Source: Haemonchus contortus (Eukaryota; Nematoda; Chromadorea; Rhabditida; Trichostrongylidae). From it: 64,000 bases of DNA. This document shows positions 10,121 through 23,242 of this stretch, piece by piece (positions within the stretch are counted from its first letter, which is position 1; every line of letters starts with the position of its first letter). The position numbers and the translations under genes were made by a program. Where the stretch lies: NCBI GenBank assembly GCA_000469685.2, contig LS997565.1, positions 7,575,005 to 7,639,004 on the forward strand. The letters are read 5' to 3'. Under the pieces are notes generated by a model. That model worked only from the letters and a program-made list of their open reading frames with translations. It made no database searches and was not told the DNA's origin.

Positions 10121-13100
10121 CGAAATCGATCGAAGCCCGGAGATTTTGCCCTATTAGATGCAAAACAGTGGACAGAAGGCGAAAAGCCGCCGGAATGAGG
10201 CAGATTTCAAGGAAAACAACAGGGAAGATTATGACGACAGAAGTAGCATGGAAACGGTATTTCGTCGAGATAATAAAGGTGTGTGATTGCCTAAAACTTG
10301 ATACAGTAAGCCGAAAATTGCCTTGCGCTTTCATCATGGGTCACACTCAGTTTAAATTTTCAACATGTGCGCTCCATTGTTAATGGTGCAGCCTCTTCCA
10401 GGTCACTGGAACACGTCCACCTCTGGGTATGGATACAATGGACATAACCTATGAAAGATTACGCCCTATCCTTCCCGTTGATCGAATCGAAGTGTTCGAC
10501 CTTCCGATTTAAGTATAGTTCTCATATAGTGAACAGCGTTCCGAACAAAGCGGACACACACATTGGAAATTTCACAGATGAATAAACCCCTTTCTGGTTG
10601 GAACCGATAATTTCAACACAGAAGCCGAAACAATCCCATTCGACATCACAGTAGCCGAAACCAAACGATGTCGTATCATTCCCACTCTTTTAGGCCCATG
10701 GGATGAATAAGGTTCGCTGGGAAATGTAATAAAATATAATATTGATTGTAACTATTTTTGCTGAAGCACTTCCGGGTGTATTCAGTCAGAAAAATTAACA
10801 TTTTCAATGACAGACCAGTCATGTCATACGCGCTACAACAGTTAGTAAACATTTACTTTTGCAGAAGACAAACAGGATTGTGCAGTTAACAGTGTTATCA
10901 AATTACCTGAGTACTATTTGAACTGACAGAAAGGGCAATCATCGTAGTACAACCACTGTTCAACTTGTTTGGGCCTAATCACAGTTTCTATAGTGATTCA
11001 TGTCACTGCACTTCAACAACGGTCTTCGATTCCTACCACCATGCAGACACAAAAAAAAATTGAAGAAGTACCTGGAAGCTCTACTTTCCATGTGTGCTGG
11101 ACTTTCTGGCGGGGCACTCTTCATAGCCTAGGGAAGATTCGGGTTTCTGAAAATCATTTCGAGAAAAATCGAATTTTTTGAGGTTCAAATGATCACTATT
11201 ATGGCTATATTTGAATAGTTTTTATTGGAGTGTGTGTAGTCTGTGAATCAAGTGCTCAGGAAACCTTTCGGGTGCTTCTGTAGGGCCAAGCGCATGCCAA
11301 AGAACCCCCGTACTAATTAGTGAGGTACATGAAAATTGTATTCGGTTCAGTGGAAAAGGATGGTAATTTCAGGAGGGCCCATCACTCAAAGCAACAGCTC
11401 AGTCTATTTTCATTTTCGGGCTATAAAGGGGCATTTGCAACTTCTTCAGCATTGTTCATAAGCACCGAGAAAATTTAGAGAAGTCGCAAAAGTCCCTAAC
11501 TCTGGAACCCCCTCTTCCCTAATTGATCACTGCTGAGGTTTGCCGACTTTATAGCGGTCAAAGGGACTTTGAACTAGATTCAAGCCGCTGCGGAGCATCT
11601 CGTACACATGGACGCTGACTCATTTACAACAAAAAGGCCAACTCTGAGCCATATCAGCCTCTACGAGTCCAGCAAACATATTATCAGATCTCAGGAAAGT
11701 GAAGCAGCAGTGGGCTTTCGAGTCAGTTTCCGAGCCCTATTATGCAGTGTCGGGCCACTATCCCATTTGATTAATGCCCCACGTGAACTTTTTGAGATCA
11801 CAAACTTTTACCGACAAGAAACGAAAACCTTTTCAACGGAGACTGCACGTTCAGTTGTACTGCGGTGAACCTGTGGTTCCTACATGTGCCATATGTGGCG
11901 CCGTAGCCACCGAAACCACTCTGGATGTAAGCAACAAGGGCCCGTAGACAGGCATCGGCGAAGTCCACACTCAAATATGGACGAGTTTCAGCGACGTCGA
12001 AGAGGCCGCCACTGCAACAGCAGAGGAGAAATTTAGGCACTTTTGGCTCACTGTAGTTGACTTTCTATGCAATTACACATGACCAAACCTCGTTCCAACA
12101 ATTCTTCCCGGTTCATGATTATTTCCTACAATCCCCTTATTATCGTACTGTTGAGAGAACTTATATTTCACAAATTCTACAGGTTTCTCGCTTTGTTCCT
12201 AGCCGGTGCGCTCTTTTCCATAAACAATTCCACTCTACAACATCCAAGTTATCGTGAGCTGTACCACAGAATGTAAGGCTTTCTGAACGTATTCTCAAAA
12301 GATCTCCGGTAACTCTATGAACTGAGAGGTTAAAGCATTGGACAGTCGCAGTAAAATCTTTATCTGCTTTTCGTATAATAATTATTGATATAACAATGTA
12401 GGAACCTGCATACGTCTGTGTGCAAAGGTAGGAGTCTCACTGCCTCGGAACTGGAGCATAATGAGGCTAACAGACATCCCTGCACATCCGCAACTTTACC
12501 GATCGGCCGTAGCCTGCTCTGAAGGAGAGGGCGTGACCTAGTCACCAACTCGGCACCCCACTAATTTGATGAAGAATTATTGTATTCGAATGTCTGGGAC
12601 ATCAACCGTTTACTATACAACCAGTTTCAATCAAATTTACAATTTTTATTGATTTCTTCAATGTTTTAAAATTTATTTCTGACAAATATGTATGTAAAGG
12701 AGATCGAAGCTATACGGAATGGCACTGCAATTCTCGGACGTTCACCGGTTGGTTAATGACTATTCAAATCGTCCGAAAAAAAATGGAAGTAAATTTACAA
12801 ATAACACCAACACAACAAATAAATATCGATCGTTATTAATCAATATTCTCAAAGAAAAAATTATGAAGATCACATCAGAATTGTTCTGGAACACAGGGGT
12901 AAGAACTTTTTTGTTGTGATATTTACTCTAGAGGAGGTATTACTTTGTATCGATAAGTATACGCTCTTATTGATAGAATTATTGCAATTTTAGAGAGCTG
13001 AAATATGCCCGTATAAATGGTCGACAAGATACACTGTGTGTGTTTGGAACAACTAAACCTAAAGATGACGAATTACAAGTAAGTAAATTTACGGAATATT

Positions 13101-13474
13101 GTAAAGGCTTCCCCCGAACCGTGACAAGACGGCACGTTGGCTGACTAGCAGCAACTCTGTAGGGCAAATAACAACAAAACTCGTCCTCAATAATCAAGTT
13201 CTATGAGAAAACCTCAAAACGGCTCTAAAACTATCAGCTTCCTATATCCAATAGAGAAATTTTTACCACATAATCGAATCGATTCGCTCTAAAGCCAGTC
13301 ATTCAAGCGATCACGCCTACTATTCGGACGAGTTCCTATGACAAAATACAAACACAGCCAAATATCACCGATAATCACCGGTTGAGATCAATTACAAGTG
13401 GAAATGCATTACAGACAAATCCTTCGCGTTGAAGGGTTTCTAGGAGAGCCCAAGAATGAGTCTCGCTCATAAGG
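10121..13474. other. Intergenic, nothing recognised
   Basis: Between the SINE at 9.85 kb and the 3' end of the calmodulin-like gene I see only short open frames in AT-rich sequence and no splice-supported exon or known repeat. Confidence 0.5.
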
Positions 13475-16400
13475 TCACTTTGTTGTGGTAGCGGAGGCTG
13501 GAGGCGGTTCTGCAAACGGATCATCTTTGTTGCCTTCGGAAACGATTGGAGCGATCATCTGCACGAATTCTTCGTAGTCGATCTAAATGGAAGGTGAGTT
13601 TCGAATGAAATTTTTCGAGAAAAAGAAACTGCCTGAAATGATATGGTATGAGGATGATGCCCTATGATGTTGATCTGCTCCTGCTCTGAAATGAGCCCCG
13701 CATTCATCTTCAATTCACGATCCCTATCTTTCCGAGAAGACCCTTCCCACTGTAGAATTTCTGTTTCCAAAATGTTCAACTGTTGGGACGAGTTATGTGA
13801 ATGAGCCTCTTATAGGACGAATATTGACCAAACTCTTTATGAACTTTGTTTCTGCTTTCTTACTGCGCTTTCCCTTTTCACGCAACTCAAACGCTCAAGC
13901 TAGGATGCGCCGCGCCTGTGTTCGAGTTTTTTCAGAAATGATGGAAACTTTCTCGATTTTCAAAAAATTAAAACAGTCCCTGGTTAGAGGGATTCCCGAA
14001 TCAAATTTGTTTTCCCATAGCAGTCGAACGAATCGGAGGATAAAAGGAACCTTGATCGGCTCACACAGTACAATACCCACCCTAATTATTCAAAAAAAGG
14101 CGAAAAAGACGCGAATTCGCGTCTTTTTCGTCTTTTCCTTATAACTAGGCGAGTTTACACTTTTTTCATGTATGATGTTATATAGTTCGACTCAGCTCGT
14201 CGAGGTCTATAAAATGGTGAGTTCAAAATTTGGAAAACTTTGAAAAAAAAACCTTTGAACTCGTGCATACAATATGCATACTGTAGGGAACCACTATTTC
14301 TGTAGTGTAGGTAGATCATTTATTAGCTTTGAGAATCAACTCATATTTGCTATTTCTCAAATTAAAAAGTTGCTATCGTTCAAGAATGGTGCACGATTGA
14401 ATTCGTCCATTTCGGAAAAATGGTACCAAAATGATCAGAAAAGCATGAATAATGCAATGGTCTAATTTCTGCTTAGTTTTCAAATATGACAGCTGCCCTA
14501 CAACTCACTGAATACCTTCAATTGAGGAGAATGCCTTCTGGTTATAATTATGGCGAGCGTCGCCGCTAATGACGTACCCCCAGGAACTTCGGTGGACCGA
14601 GGACTTAAAAATCAAAGTTTTCCAAATTTTGAACTCACCATTTTATAGACCTCGACGAGCTGAGTCGAACTATATAACATCATACATGAAAAAAGTGTAA
14701 ACCCACCTAGTTATAGAGAAAAGACGAAAAAGACGCGAATCCGCGTCTTTTTCGCCTTTTTTTGAATAGTTAGGGAGGGTATTGTATTAGGCCTTACAAT
14801 TAAGGATTTTCCGTCTACCTAGTCAAAAGCTTGAGGAGTATGGATTAAAGGCACAATTCACGATAATTTCGAGGTACCCTTCTTAGAATAAAAAGCGGAA
14901 GGGCTGATCTAGACGAGCACATCGGTGGCGAAGCAAACGAGAATATCCGTCAACTTCGATGCTTCTTAAAAGTAGCGGAAATGGAGGTTGTACGAGCTCA
15001 CCGTGACCTCGATGACATGTGAGGGAAGTTTGGACGAGATTTAACTTGCTCAAATGCTCAAAGAGATGACTACAAAACCTCAAAGAGATAAGATGCCAGA
15101 GCTGCTCAAAGAAATGCCAAATTTGTCCAAAACTGCTTTTCACTATTGTCATTGGTCATGACAAGTAGTTTGAACTTCCAAAATGGGAGTCCTTTGAGAT
15201 AGTGCAGCCTTTACAAGGCCGTTGAAACTCGTCCACGATGGAGGTGGCATTCACGCGATACAATCTCTCGTATATTGTTGTGCCAATTCCATCACGTTAT
15301 TCATTCTTATGACTGCAGGTATGGTATAAGTGGGAGCCTCGAATTCATACTAGAGGGAAATCTCGGGCAAACTGTGCCTATATACCTTTAAACAAGCGGG
15401 TAGTTGAGAATTCGATAACTTTAGGTTACCTGCTCATCGCCATCCTTGTCGACTTCTTTGATGATCTCGTCAACTTCTTCTTCGGTGAATCGTTCTCCCA
15501 TGGTCGTCATGAAATGCTTAAATTCTTGGGCGGTGATGTAGCCGTTCCCGTCCTTATCGAACACTCTACAATATTGCTACACTCAACTAAGTTCTACTCA
15601 TAGTTCCAGAAATCAAATACGTATTTGATTCAATCATAAAAGCATCCACTGCTCAATCGGAATGTCACACGATCTCAACCCGAGGTTACAGGACTGTCTA
15701 AAATTTTTTGTTAAGGTTACGGTAACTAGTTGGATACCGTAACTACGGAAGACGGTAATTAGCAAATCTGTGGGGAGGAAAAGCAGCATATCGCCGTCGA
15801 ACTTCTTTTCCCTTACACGTTCCTATGCTCCTGTTGGTTCTAATACTGATGGTTTGCAGTTGCACATCCTTTTCAGTTCCTAGAAATTCTGAGAGTGCAA
15901 CTGACAGGTTCATAATCGAATCGCATAGGAAAAGATACTGTAACTGACAAGACTGCTGTAACTACAACGCTTTGCAATCAAGAAAAAAAGGTTCACGGCT
16001 TTCCGAAGTGGTAAAGGTACTGGATCTTTTCCATCCTCACGGAACGATTTATTTCGATTGTTACTAATAGCTTGTTTAGCTTATTTTGTTGACTGATGTT
16101 CTATTATCTGTGGCGGAATAGGAATGCAATATAAGATTTGATGACATCATTCCCCTTCGGAAACTATCAGGGACCCCATTTCGCACAGAAAACTGGTGTG
16201 GAGTAAAAAAGTCTGTATATGACTTACAAGGCACCTTCATGGGTTCTCCCATGCTGACTTCTATAGTCTGCAACTTCCCAAGCGACCTAAGTACTGAGAC
16301 TCAGTAACGGAAGGTTTGTTAGTAGTGTTATGCCCACCAACAGCTTTCCCCTACCGCAGCGCTCCCCAAGGACTGCTTATGTCCTTGTACATGTTCTGAT

Positions 16401-17380
16401 TGCCAGTCCTTCCAGGGAAGAATTTGCTCAGTAATGGAACAACTAATCGTACGCACTTTTACACAACGTCGTCAAAACATCAATCATTTCTAGGCGTAAA
16501 TGCTGCTTGGCAATTCATGGAGGCTAGGAGCAAGAGGATTATCTGAGGCCGTTGTTATTCATGAATGAATCGAGAAAATAAGTCAAGATAGAAAGGCCAG
16601 AAGAATTTCGAAATGAAAAACGCACTTGAAGGCAAGTCGTATCAGTTCCTGATCCGTTTCTTTATTCATTTCCTTCATCATCTTACAGAATTCACCAAAG
16701 TCGATTTTGCCGTTACCGTCGACGTCATACTCGTTGACCATGTTCTATAATTATTAATTATAAATATTTATCAGAACAAGTAGGCGGTATGGAGAGTATC
16801 CTCAAGAACAATTTAGCGAAAACACCCGGAAACAGCACATATACTCCCAAACTGAGACGTTCGGAAAGGAATCACTCTGATCCCACCCCAGAATGATTCC
16901 CCACCAACTCCACTCAATGGGGAAGAGGAGGTGCCATACGACGTTCGCTGAGCCTCTTTCCTCCCAGTTAGGTAAAAAACGTACTCCAAATCATTCCCCA
17001 CTTACATTTTTACGTGAAACCACAGACCCACATTGTAAGACGCAATTAATCTGGGGTAGGTTTAGCCAATACACTTTATTTCTGTTTACCTGCAATTCTT
17101 CCTCCGTCGGATTCATCCCCAACGTTCGCATTGCCACACCCAACTCCTTGATATTCATGGTACCGTTGCCGTCTTTGTCAAACATCTATGAATTGGCACG
17201 ATTCGTGTTACTACCGTACATCCATCGGAATCTCTTTTTATAAAGCTAAAGGCTTTGTCTGGGCAACCCTTCAAAAGTAGGGCAACTTACTTTGAACGCT
17301 TGAGCGAATTCTTGGAGTTCTTCTTGTGTGAACTCTTCCGCCTCGGTTGAGCCGGAGTTGTTGGTGTATTGACGATGCAT
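13475..17380 (-). CDS. Calmodulin-like four-EF-hand protein, five coding exons, 182 aa
   Basis: This is a calcium-binding protein of the calmodulin superfamily, close to nematode cal-type proteins. Coding exons on the minus strand are 17380-17291, 17185-17090, 16744-16626, 15565-15430 and 13582-13475. Every junction has GT/AG ends and phases agree (0, 0, 2, 0), giving 182 residues. The four calcium loops are [36 protein letters not shown] and DKDGDEQIDYEE. The first three are canonical, with acidic or amide residues at 1, 3, 5 and 9, Gly at 6 and Glu at 12. The fourth has Glu in place of Gly at position 6. The linker between hands 2 and 3 is about one residue shorter than in calmodulin. The N-terminus has a short Ser/Thr/Asn-rich lead ([11 protein letters not shown]) and the C-terminus a non-calmodulin tail ending [13 protein letters not shown]. 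The ATG is the first in frame after a strong acceptor at 17401. Calmodulin-like is certain; the exact cal orthologue is not assigned. Confidence 0.93.
14071..14784. mobile_element. 714-bp foldback DNA element with 173-bp terminal inverted repeats
   Basis: Bases 14071-14243 and 14612-14784 are near-identical reverse complements over 173 bp, separated by 368 bp without a transposase. The termini read CAATACCC... and ...GGGTATTG, and each is flanked by TA (14069-14070 and 14785-14786), suggesting a TA target duplication. Inside each arm lies a 30-bp palindrome. At 14101-14130 it is perfect (core GACGCGAATTCGCGTC); at 14725-14754 one base differs. No other copy is seen in the window. It sits in the 1.8-kb intron between exons 4 and 5 of the calmodulin-like gene. 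A non-autonomous TIR element (MITE or foldback) is the best reading; the superfamily is not assigned. Confidence 0.85.
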
Positions 17381-17390
17381 TTCTCGATCT

Positions 17391-17412
17391 GACGTTGGAG
17401 CTGGAAAACAAG
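17391..17412 (-). promoter_or_regulatory. Splice acceptor 5' of the calmodulin-like start, possible trans-splice site
   Basis: On the minus strand a pyrimidine-rich tract ending TTGTTTTCCAG lies just before position 17400, and the ATG of the calmodulin-like gene follows 20 nt later at 17380. A strong acceptor with a very short leader is typical of nematode spliced-leader addition, but it could equally receive an upstream 5' exon by cis-splicing. The open frame continues upstream of the acceptor, so an alternative longer N-terminus cannot be excluded. Confidence 0.45.
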
Positions 17413-17459
17413 AATCTTCTAGGCGAGCTGGAGAATTCATTGCGTGCATTGTGTGCATT

Positions 17460-20400
17460 CGCGAGACACCTTCACCTCCTCATTGACTTCATTCTTTTCG
17501 AAAGAGTTTTGTGAAGCTTGTAATTGAGGCAGGTCGGGCCAGGAGTTGTTGGGAAAGAGAAAAGAGGAGCTGCATTCCAAGCGGTAACTGATCAAAAAAT
17601 TATAGATATAGAGCCCTCTATGAAGAAAGACGCAGAAACCCCACTAAAGAGATGGAAAAGACCGTGTGAGGCAGATTTTAGACTGGGATAGGCCCTAGAT
17701 TGTGGGATGCATTTCTGTCAGACAGCACACCGTTCAAGTCTGACAACCAACGATCAAGAGATTTAGGGTCTGGTAAAAGTCCCAGACCCTGAATCACTTC
17801 ATAAAGATTGTTGGACCAATGGACGTTACGGAATGATTTAGGAAGGGGAATTGTAGGTAGCTTCATCTCATAGGAAGGCTCTTTCCAGTCAATTATTCAG
17901 CGCGTAGAATAAATGCCCAGAATCAGTTGGTGTTTGATCCAACTCTCTCGGGAGCACAGAAGAGAAACGAAAAAAGTTTTTGAAAAACATTGTTTACTGT
18001 GTACAAGTAGCAAATAACTCCTCATTTTATAATGAGAACAAGTACATGGCGCAAAAAACAGAAAAATCAATCGGTGTCAATAACCTACTTCACAGGCCTG
18101 AATCTTATTATTTATTTATATTCAGAAGACAGAAATAGAGACGTACATAACTTGGAAAGCAATATCGAAAATCTCTTTTGTTGTGGGATGAAAGGAAAGA
18201 CATGAAAGGCGGCATAGGTAAATCTACAACGAAGCCCCGTGCTCAGCTGAAAGCATAAACAACCAGTACACCACCGGCTGACTCCTTTGAGGGAGGCGTT
18301 GGTAGTTATGGGAAATTCTTTGGGATTATGGGATTGCGGTTGAAGATTTAGTGTTCAGCCTAGGTAGGTATTACTAAATACTTAAACAAAATCTTCCCAA
18401 GTCTAGCAAAAACACACACAGTCATAGGGAGCTCCTCGAGAGGAAGAAGAATTTTGAGGGAACATTTGGGAAGTAGGATCTTTGGAGTAGAAAAGTGTAT
18501 GATAACAAATCTCAAAGAGATCAGACTTTTTTCTGGTTGGGCTCATTTATCTACCTGGATAACTATACCCAATATGGCACAGATTTAAGCTCCTAGGATT
18601 TGTAAGAGAAAACTTCCATGGGAATTCTTTGATGTGGGTGTTCAGATGCGCCTGGAGGTTTCGAAACAATTCTGGTCTAATGGTTTGAGGCGTAGTTCAC
18701 TTATGAAGAGTTTCCGAGATCGAATTCACATAAACCTACAAATCCTCATTTCCGAGCTAGTAGCCAGAAAGGCTGAATACCAGGAAGACGAGGCAGCAAT
18801 TGGGCCAGAGGTTTTTTTCTGAATTAGATTGAGCGCTGCAGGATGGCCGGTGGAAGACAAATGGGTGGCTCACTTCAAAAGGATTAGGATCGTTGCCCTG
18901 GGCTGATTTGTTCGTGGTATTAGCTTTCGCTCTCACTTCCTGGGTTCCTGAGTTGCAGAAAGAGCGAAGCTTTTTTGCTGGAAGGAAGCAAAAGACACAT
19001 GTCTTGGATAAATAGGTAGGTAATTCATCAGTGAGATAAACAAAAAGCGGTCCATCGCCATCTGGGTGTGTACCCAATTATTGTAGTGATATTGTCAAAC
19101 TTTGTTGCGGTACTTCACCCCAAATTCCCATTGCGAGGGGCAGTGTCTCTGCGGCGACTACCGTATCTTTCTACTGGAAATTCGAAATTTTCCCCTCATT
19201 GCGCGCGGCTGCGGGCGACTAGGTGCCGCGAGCGCGACGCGATTTTCGGGGAAAAGATACCATACCCTGCCAAACTCATTAGGCGGTATCTCACACGGGA
19301 AAAACGTCTATCTGTGTTCTCATCCCTCCTTTCTAATACCTGAGCTGCAGAAAAGGGCATCGTGATATCGAATGATCCATTTGGTAATGGTTTTAGACTG
19401 ACTAATGAAAAAGTTCTATCTAAATCAACTACCAAGAATATTTCAGAAACAACATTGGGGCTTGGTTCGAACTTTCTACCCATATGAGATACCGATGCTC
19501 CACTTTCCCTTTTCCTTTGTTTTATCACCAAATTCGTTCCATTTCCGAAACAGTGAAATTATTCGATTCGGTAAAAAACGGAACCTGTCACCGGCAGTAA
19601 TCCACCAGCATTACCTAACTTATGCGGTTTGAGATCACATAAAGTAAAGGTTGCGTCATGGCTGTGAGCTTTCGTTGCCGATGCTTATGTGGGACCAAGG
19701 TCTATCGAAACTGGCTGTTCATGGGTGGAAAGCCTCAAACCTCTGAAATTCTGGAGGTATTCGTTGAGTTGAGACATAGTTACACCACCCGCGTCGCTTC
19801 TTGAGTGGCAACGCGTTAAGCCTTAACGGTGGAGGAGGGCCGCTAAAAGGAGGAAGCCACTTTACTGAAAACTCCGACATTTTCGAACTCTCAACCCAGT
19901 TATCAATGGTTCTTCTTCCTCACTACTGATACTTTCCGGTCCCAATTCAGCCCTTCTTTTCTCACTTTTTATCTTACCCCTTCACCCGTTGTTGAGCCTC
20001 TTCCTCCTCCCTGAGCAAACTCCGAGTAAGCCATGACCCGCGATTTTTCTTTTGAGAGGGGACTAGGTGCTTTCGAGCCACTTCAAAATATCTCCTGAGT
20101 ACTACACTGAGATCTTCTCCCGTTCGAGCAAGCTTGAGAGGCTTCATTCCTTACTATTTCATATCATATTTTATTAAAAGGAACAACATCAAGCCCTAGG
20201 GAAAAACTTGGCATAATTAATTTTCTAATGAAAAGTGCGGGGTGTTTTGCTGCTCGTATTCAGAATATGATATGTTTCTGAGGAATATGAGCCTATGCGG
20301 TCGTCAACAGCTCTATACCACACAAAATACTGGGAACAACCAGAGGTAATTAGGCGTTCCGAACTCTGCTCGCTTAATCGCCGAAGGGATGATTCCACAT

Positions 20401-22280
20401 GTTGAAGGAGGAGTTCTGAGTGAAGAACATGTTATCATCAGCTGGCAGACAATTCGGTTCAGGTAACGTGGGCAGTATCTCAACGCCTCGCAGGAGCAAT
20501 GATGGTAGCCGTAGAGTTACGTAACTGGGGAAGAGTCTGGGCAGATCCCGCCAGGGATTACTGCGCCTACGAATCCACAGCAAATCTAAGGTGTTCTGAT
20601 TTAGGGAAGTCGGAAGTGGAATTGTCTGAGACGTTACCACAGAGTGCTACCAGAAAGCCCAAGATGAATCATCCGAGACTTATTCCACCTGCTTAGGGTA
20701 TGCTCCCGCAGTGGTAGACAAAGAAACGAAAACTGCTCGAGAAGAAGGTCGTGTTCTACCCATACTGCCGGTGTACCTGACTAGTGAGCAGGATCTCAAG
20801 CTGGAGAGGAGATGTAGATGAATAAAGCTGATGATTGGTATGGGATAAGACTGACTACAAACCCCTTCCATCGCGATCATAATTTATAATCGCCCAGATG
20901 TCCAAGCTGTCATCTTATGTAAACTGAAAAAGCCTATACAACCACGGAACAGAGCTCGGACTACTTGCAGAAAACTCGCAATGCGCTTTTCAGAAGTTGT
21001 AGGAAATGAAGTCACTGAGTATGAACTGGGGCACTTTTATGAGGAGTGGAATGGAGGCTACTTTAATGTTAGGGGGAAATACCTGGTTACGCATTTTGAA
21101 TTTTCGCTGCCCCACCACATCTCGGTCTTCATATTTATTTAATAGCCCATAACTCTAACAACAATTTAGACTGTCAGACTCATCATTTCTTGGGAAGATC
21201 GTTCAGGTATCTAATGTGCGCTATATTTTGGTCAATTGAGAAAAGGACGTCATTCTTTCATCGGACCTCATGAAGAGCATTTACCTCAGCATAGCAGTAA
21301 ACCCAAGATAAGTAAAACTTCGAGGGCCTAATCAATTACTTTACAGTATCCCCAAGAGATACTATCTGAAAACGAGAAAACCAAGGGTTTTTCAAGATTG
21401 CTTGGGCCGTCATTTTGATCATAGACGAAATTTGATAGGGTACAGTTCAGGCTGGAGAAAACATTGAAACCAGCTGAACCTTTGGAAGTGTAAAGTAATA
21501 AAAGTAGTGAGGAAGCTAAAGAGAGCAGGTCGTATCCGCATTTCTTTCAAGCAGAATGATCATGAAAAAAAGTCAGAAAATTTCGAAAAAATTGTTGATG
21601 GGACCATAGACCCTTCCAACTATCTGAAAATCGCTGAGGGTGTTTTTAAGGCAAAGGCTTGGAGTCCGGATGATCATCTCGGTCATGTTTATGTTCGGGA
21701 CAATGGACAAAGAAAAAGGTTAAAAAGGCAAAAAACCTTCAGTTTTGGATGGGAAAAAATGACAGAGTGAATGGGAAAGTTGTACCAACCTAAGTAGGGT
21801 CATGCGAGTTACTCAGCAAATTCAGCCCGGGAAATGGAAAGAACAGGAAAACCTGAGAAAGCCTCGTGTTATCCCATATTAATCGTAAGCCAAAAGATTA
21901 GAAATTCGAATTCAAAGAATTTACTAATAAGAGCGAAAACCTACTGAAACGTAGAATAGGTGTGAAGTGAATGTTACAAATGTGATGGTGAGGATGTTAA
22001 GCTCTTCAGAACCTTCTCCAGGTACAGCGAGCAAAACAACATACTGAATAGTCAATAATTAAGTAGCTGGCAAAAGGTTGAGTAGGTTATACAAAATATT
22101 ATTGCAGTACAAGTAAAGTGTAGGTAACGCGAAGGTTGATTGGCTATTGTCTTTCTTGACAGTACGTATGTCCAACAGATGATTACAATTAATCCCGATC
22201 ACCCCGTTTTCAAACCGCTATTTTCCTTCAAGCCTCCTATATTTTATAGATCGGCTACCGGATTCGTGTGAGAGGGTAAA
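17460..22280. other. Upstream region of the calmodulin-like gene, non-coding
   Basis: No supported exon. A GC-rich island at about 19,130-19,260 (CGCGCGGCTGCGGGCGACTA, CCGCGAGCGCGACGCG) stands out. It may be a promoter element for the minus-strand gene or an old repeat. Otherwise it is AT-rich sequence with short open frames. Confidence 0.4.
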
Positions 22281-22289
22281 ATCACGAAT

Positions 22290-22400
22290 TTCTACATCGA
22301 CTGAATACCGCAAGCTATCGCATATGCCTAGTACGCATGCGAACGTCACTAAGATTCTGAGTGCAAGCCGAATGCGGGGCGCGTCCAGGAAACGTGCTTG
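22290..22400 (+). repeat. SINE 3'-end fragment (forward)
   Basis: Only the tail is recognisable: GCATATGCCTAGTACGCATG, followed by CTAAGATTCTGAGTGCAAGC and CGAATGCGGGGCGCG. This matches the end of the forward copy at 9.85-10.12 kb. Confidence 0.55.
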
Positions 22401-23044
22401 CTAAGCGTCGAATGCTCTATCCTTATCCTTCTGATTGCTGCTTATGGAGGGTATCAGGGGTATCTGAGCTTCAGCTCGGCTAGCCAGATCGCCCTCCTTT
22501 GAAGGACCGGTTGACTAGCACCAGGAAGACTCAGAAGCATCGAAAATAAGGATGAACGATGTCGGACTCCCGCTAATAGACTTAGTTCCTTCCAAAGGCT
22601 TCTGAGGAAGGTGTGGAAGTAGAACATGTGGCTAATCCTGATGGGATTTATCAACTACTGTCATTTTATTGCCTTATTTTCAATGATGAAGTGACTGATG
22701 ACATGGCATAGGGAGACGAAAACCTATTGAAATCTCTGGCATTGAATGAATGGTGGCAGAAAATGAAAAATTGCTGGTGGTCTGCATGCTCAGGCGGATA
22801 TTGCCGAAGTGCTGAACAACTGATGGTGGAGTTGATCGTAAATCGATCATGAACGACATGAAAACCTCTCGACGTGAGGGGGAAGATTGATAGATGGAAC
22901 AACATCTGCATGAAAGAACACATACAAAAAAAGCTGGAGCTGAACTTCTTGGTAGACTTCATCTGGTCTGTCTTAGCGAGCGAACCAGAGGAAGTCCAAA
23001 GTTCAGATAAAGTCCTAGGCGTCAATTCATCCCGTTTTAATGAA

Positions 23045-23242
23045 GCGCCCAGCATTCGACTTCCAATGCGAATCGTAAAGGCGTTCAGAACGCATAGGGA
23101 GTCTTAACAATGACTTGCGATGGAAGGGTCTGGTATCAGTTAACCGACCCCGTATGGATGGACATGGACTTAGCAAGCACCGATCTGGGATTCGATCCTA
23201 GCATCATATGTGCGTGATATCGATATTGCGCCTCGCCACTAA
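23045..23242 (-). repeat. tRNA-derived SINE copy (reverse)
   Basis: From low to high the plus strand shows ATTCGACTTCCAATGCGAAT, CAATGACTTGCGATGG, GGTCTGGTATCAGTTAACCG, the B-box complement GGGATTCGATCC and an eroded A-box head. About 45 bp of the centre is missing relative to the copy at 29.85 kb. Confidence 0.75.

Noticed and set aside
9705..10337. 210-codon open frame on the minus strand
   Set aside because: It crosses the forward SINE copy from end to end and has no coding-like composition.
21507..21770. 87-codon plus-strand frame with charged composition
   Set aside because: No splice context, start or family; too short to support alone.
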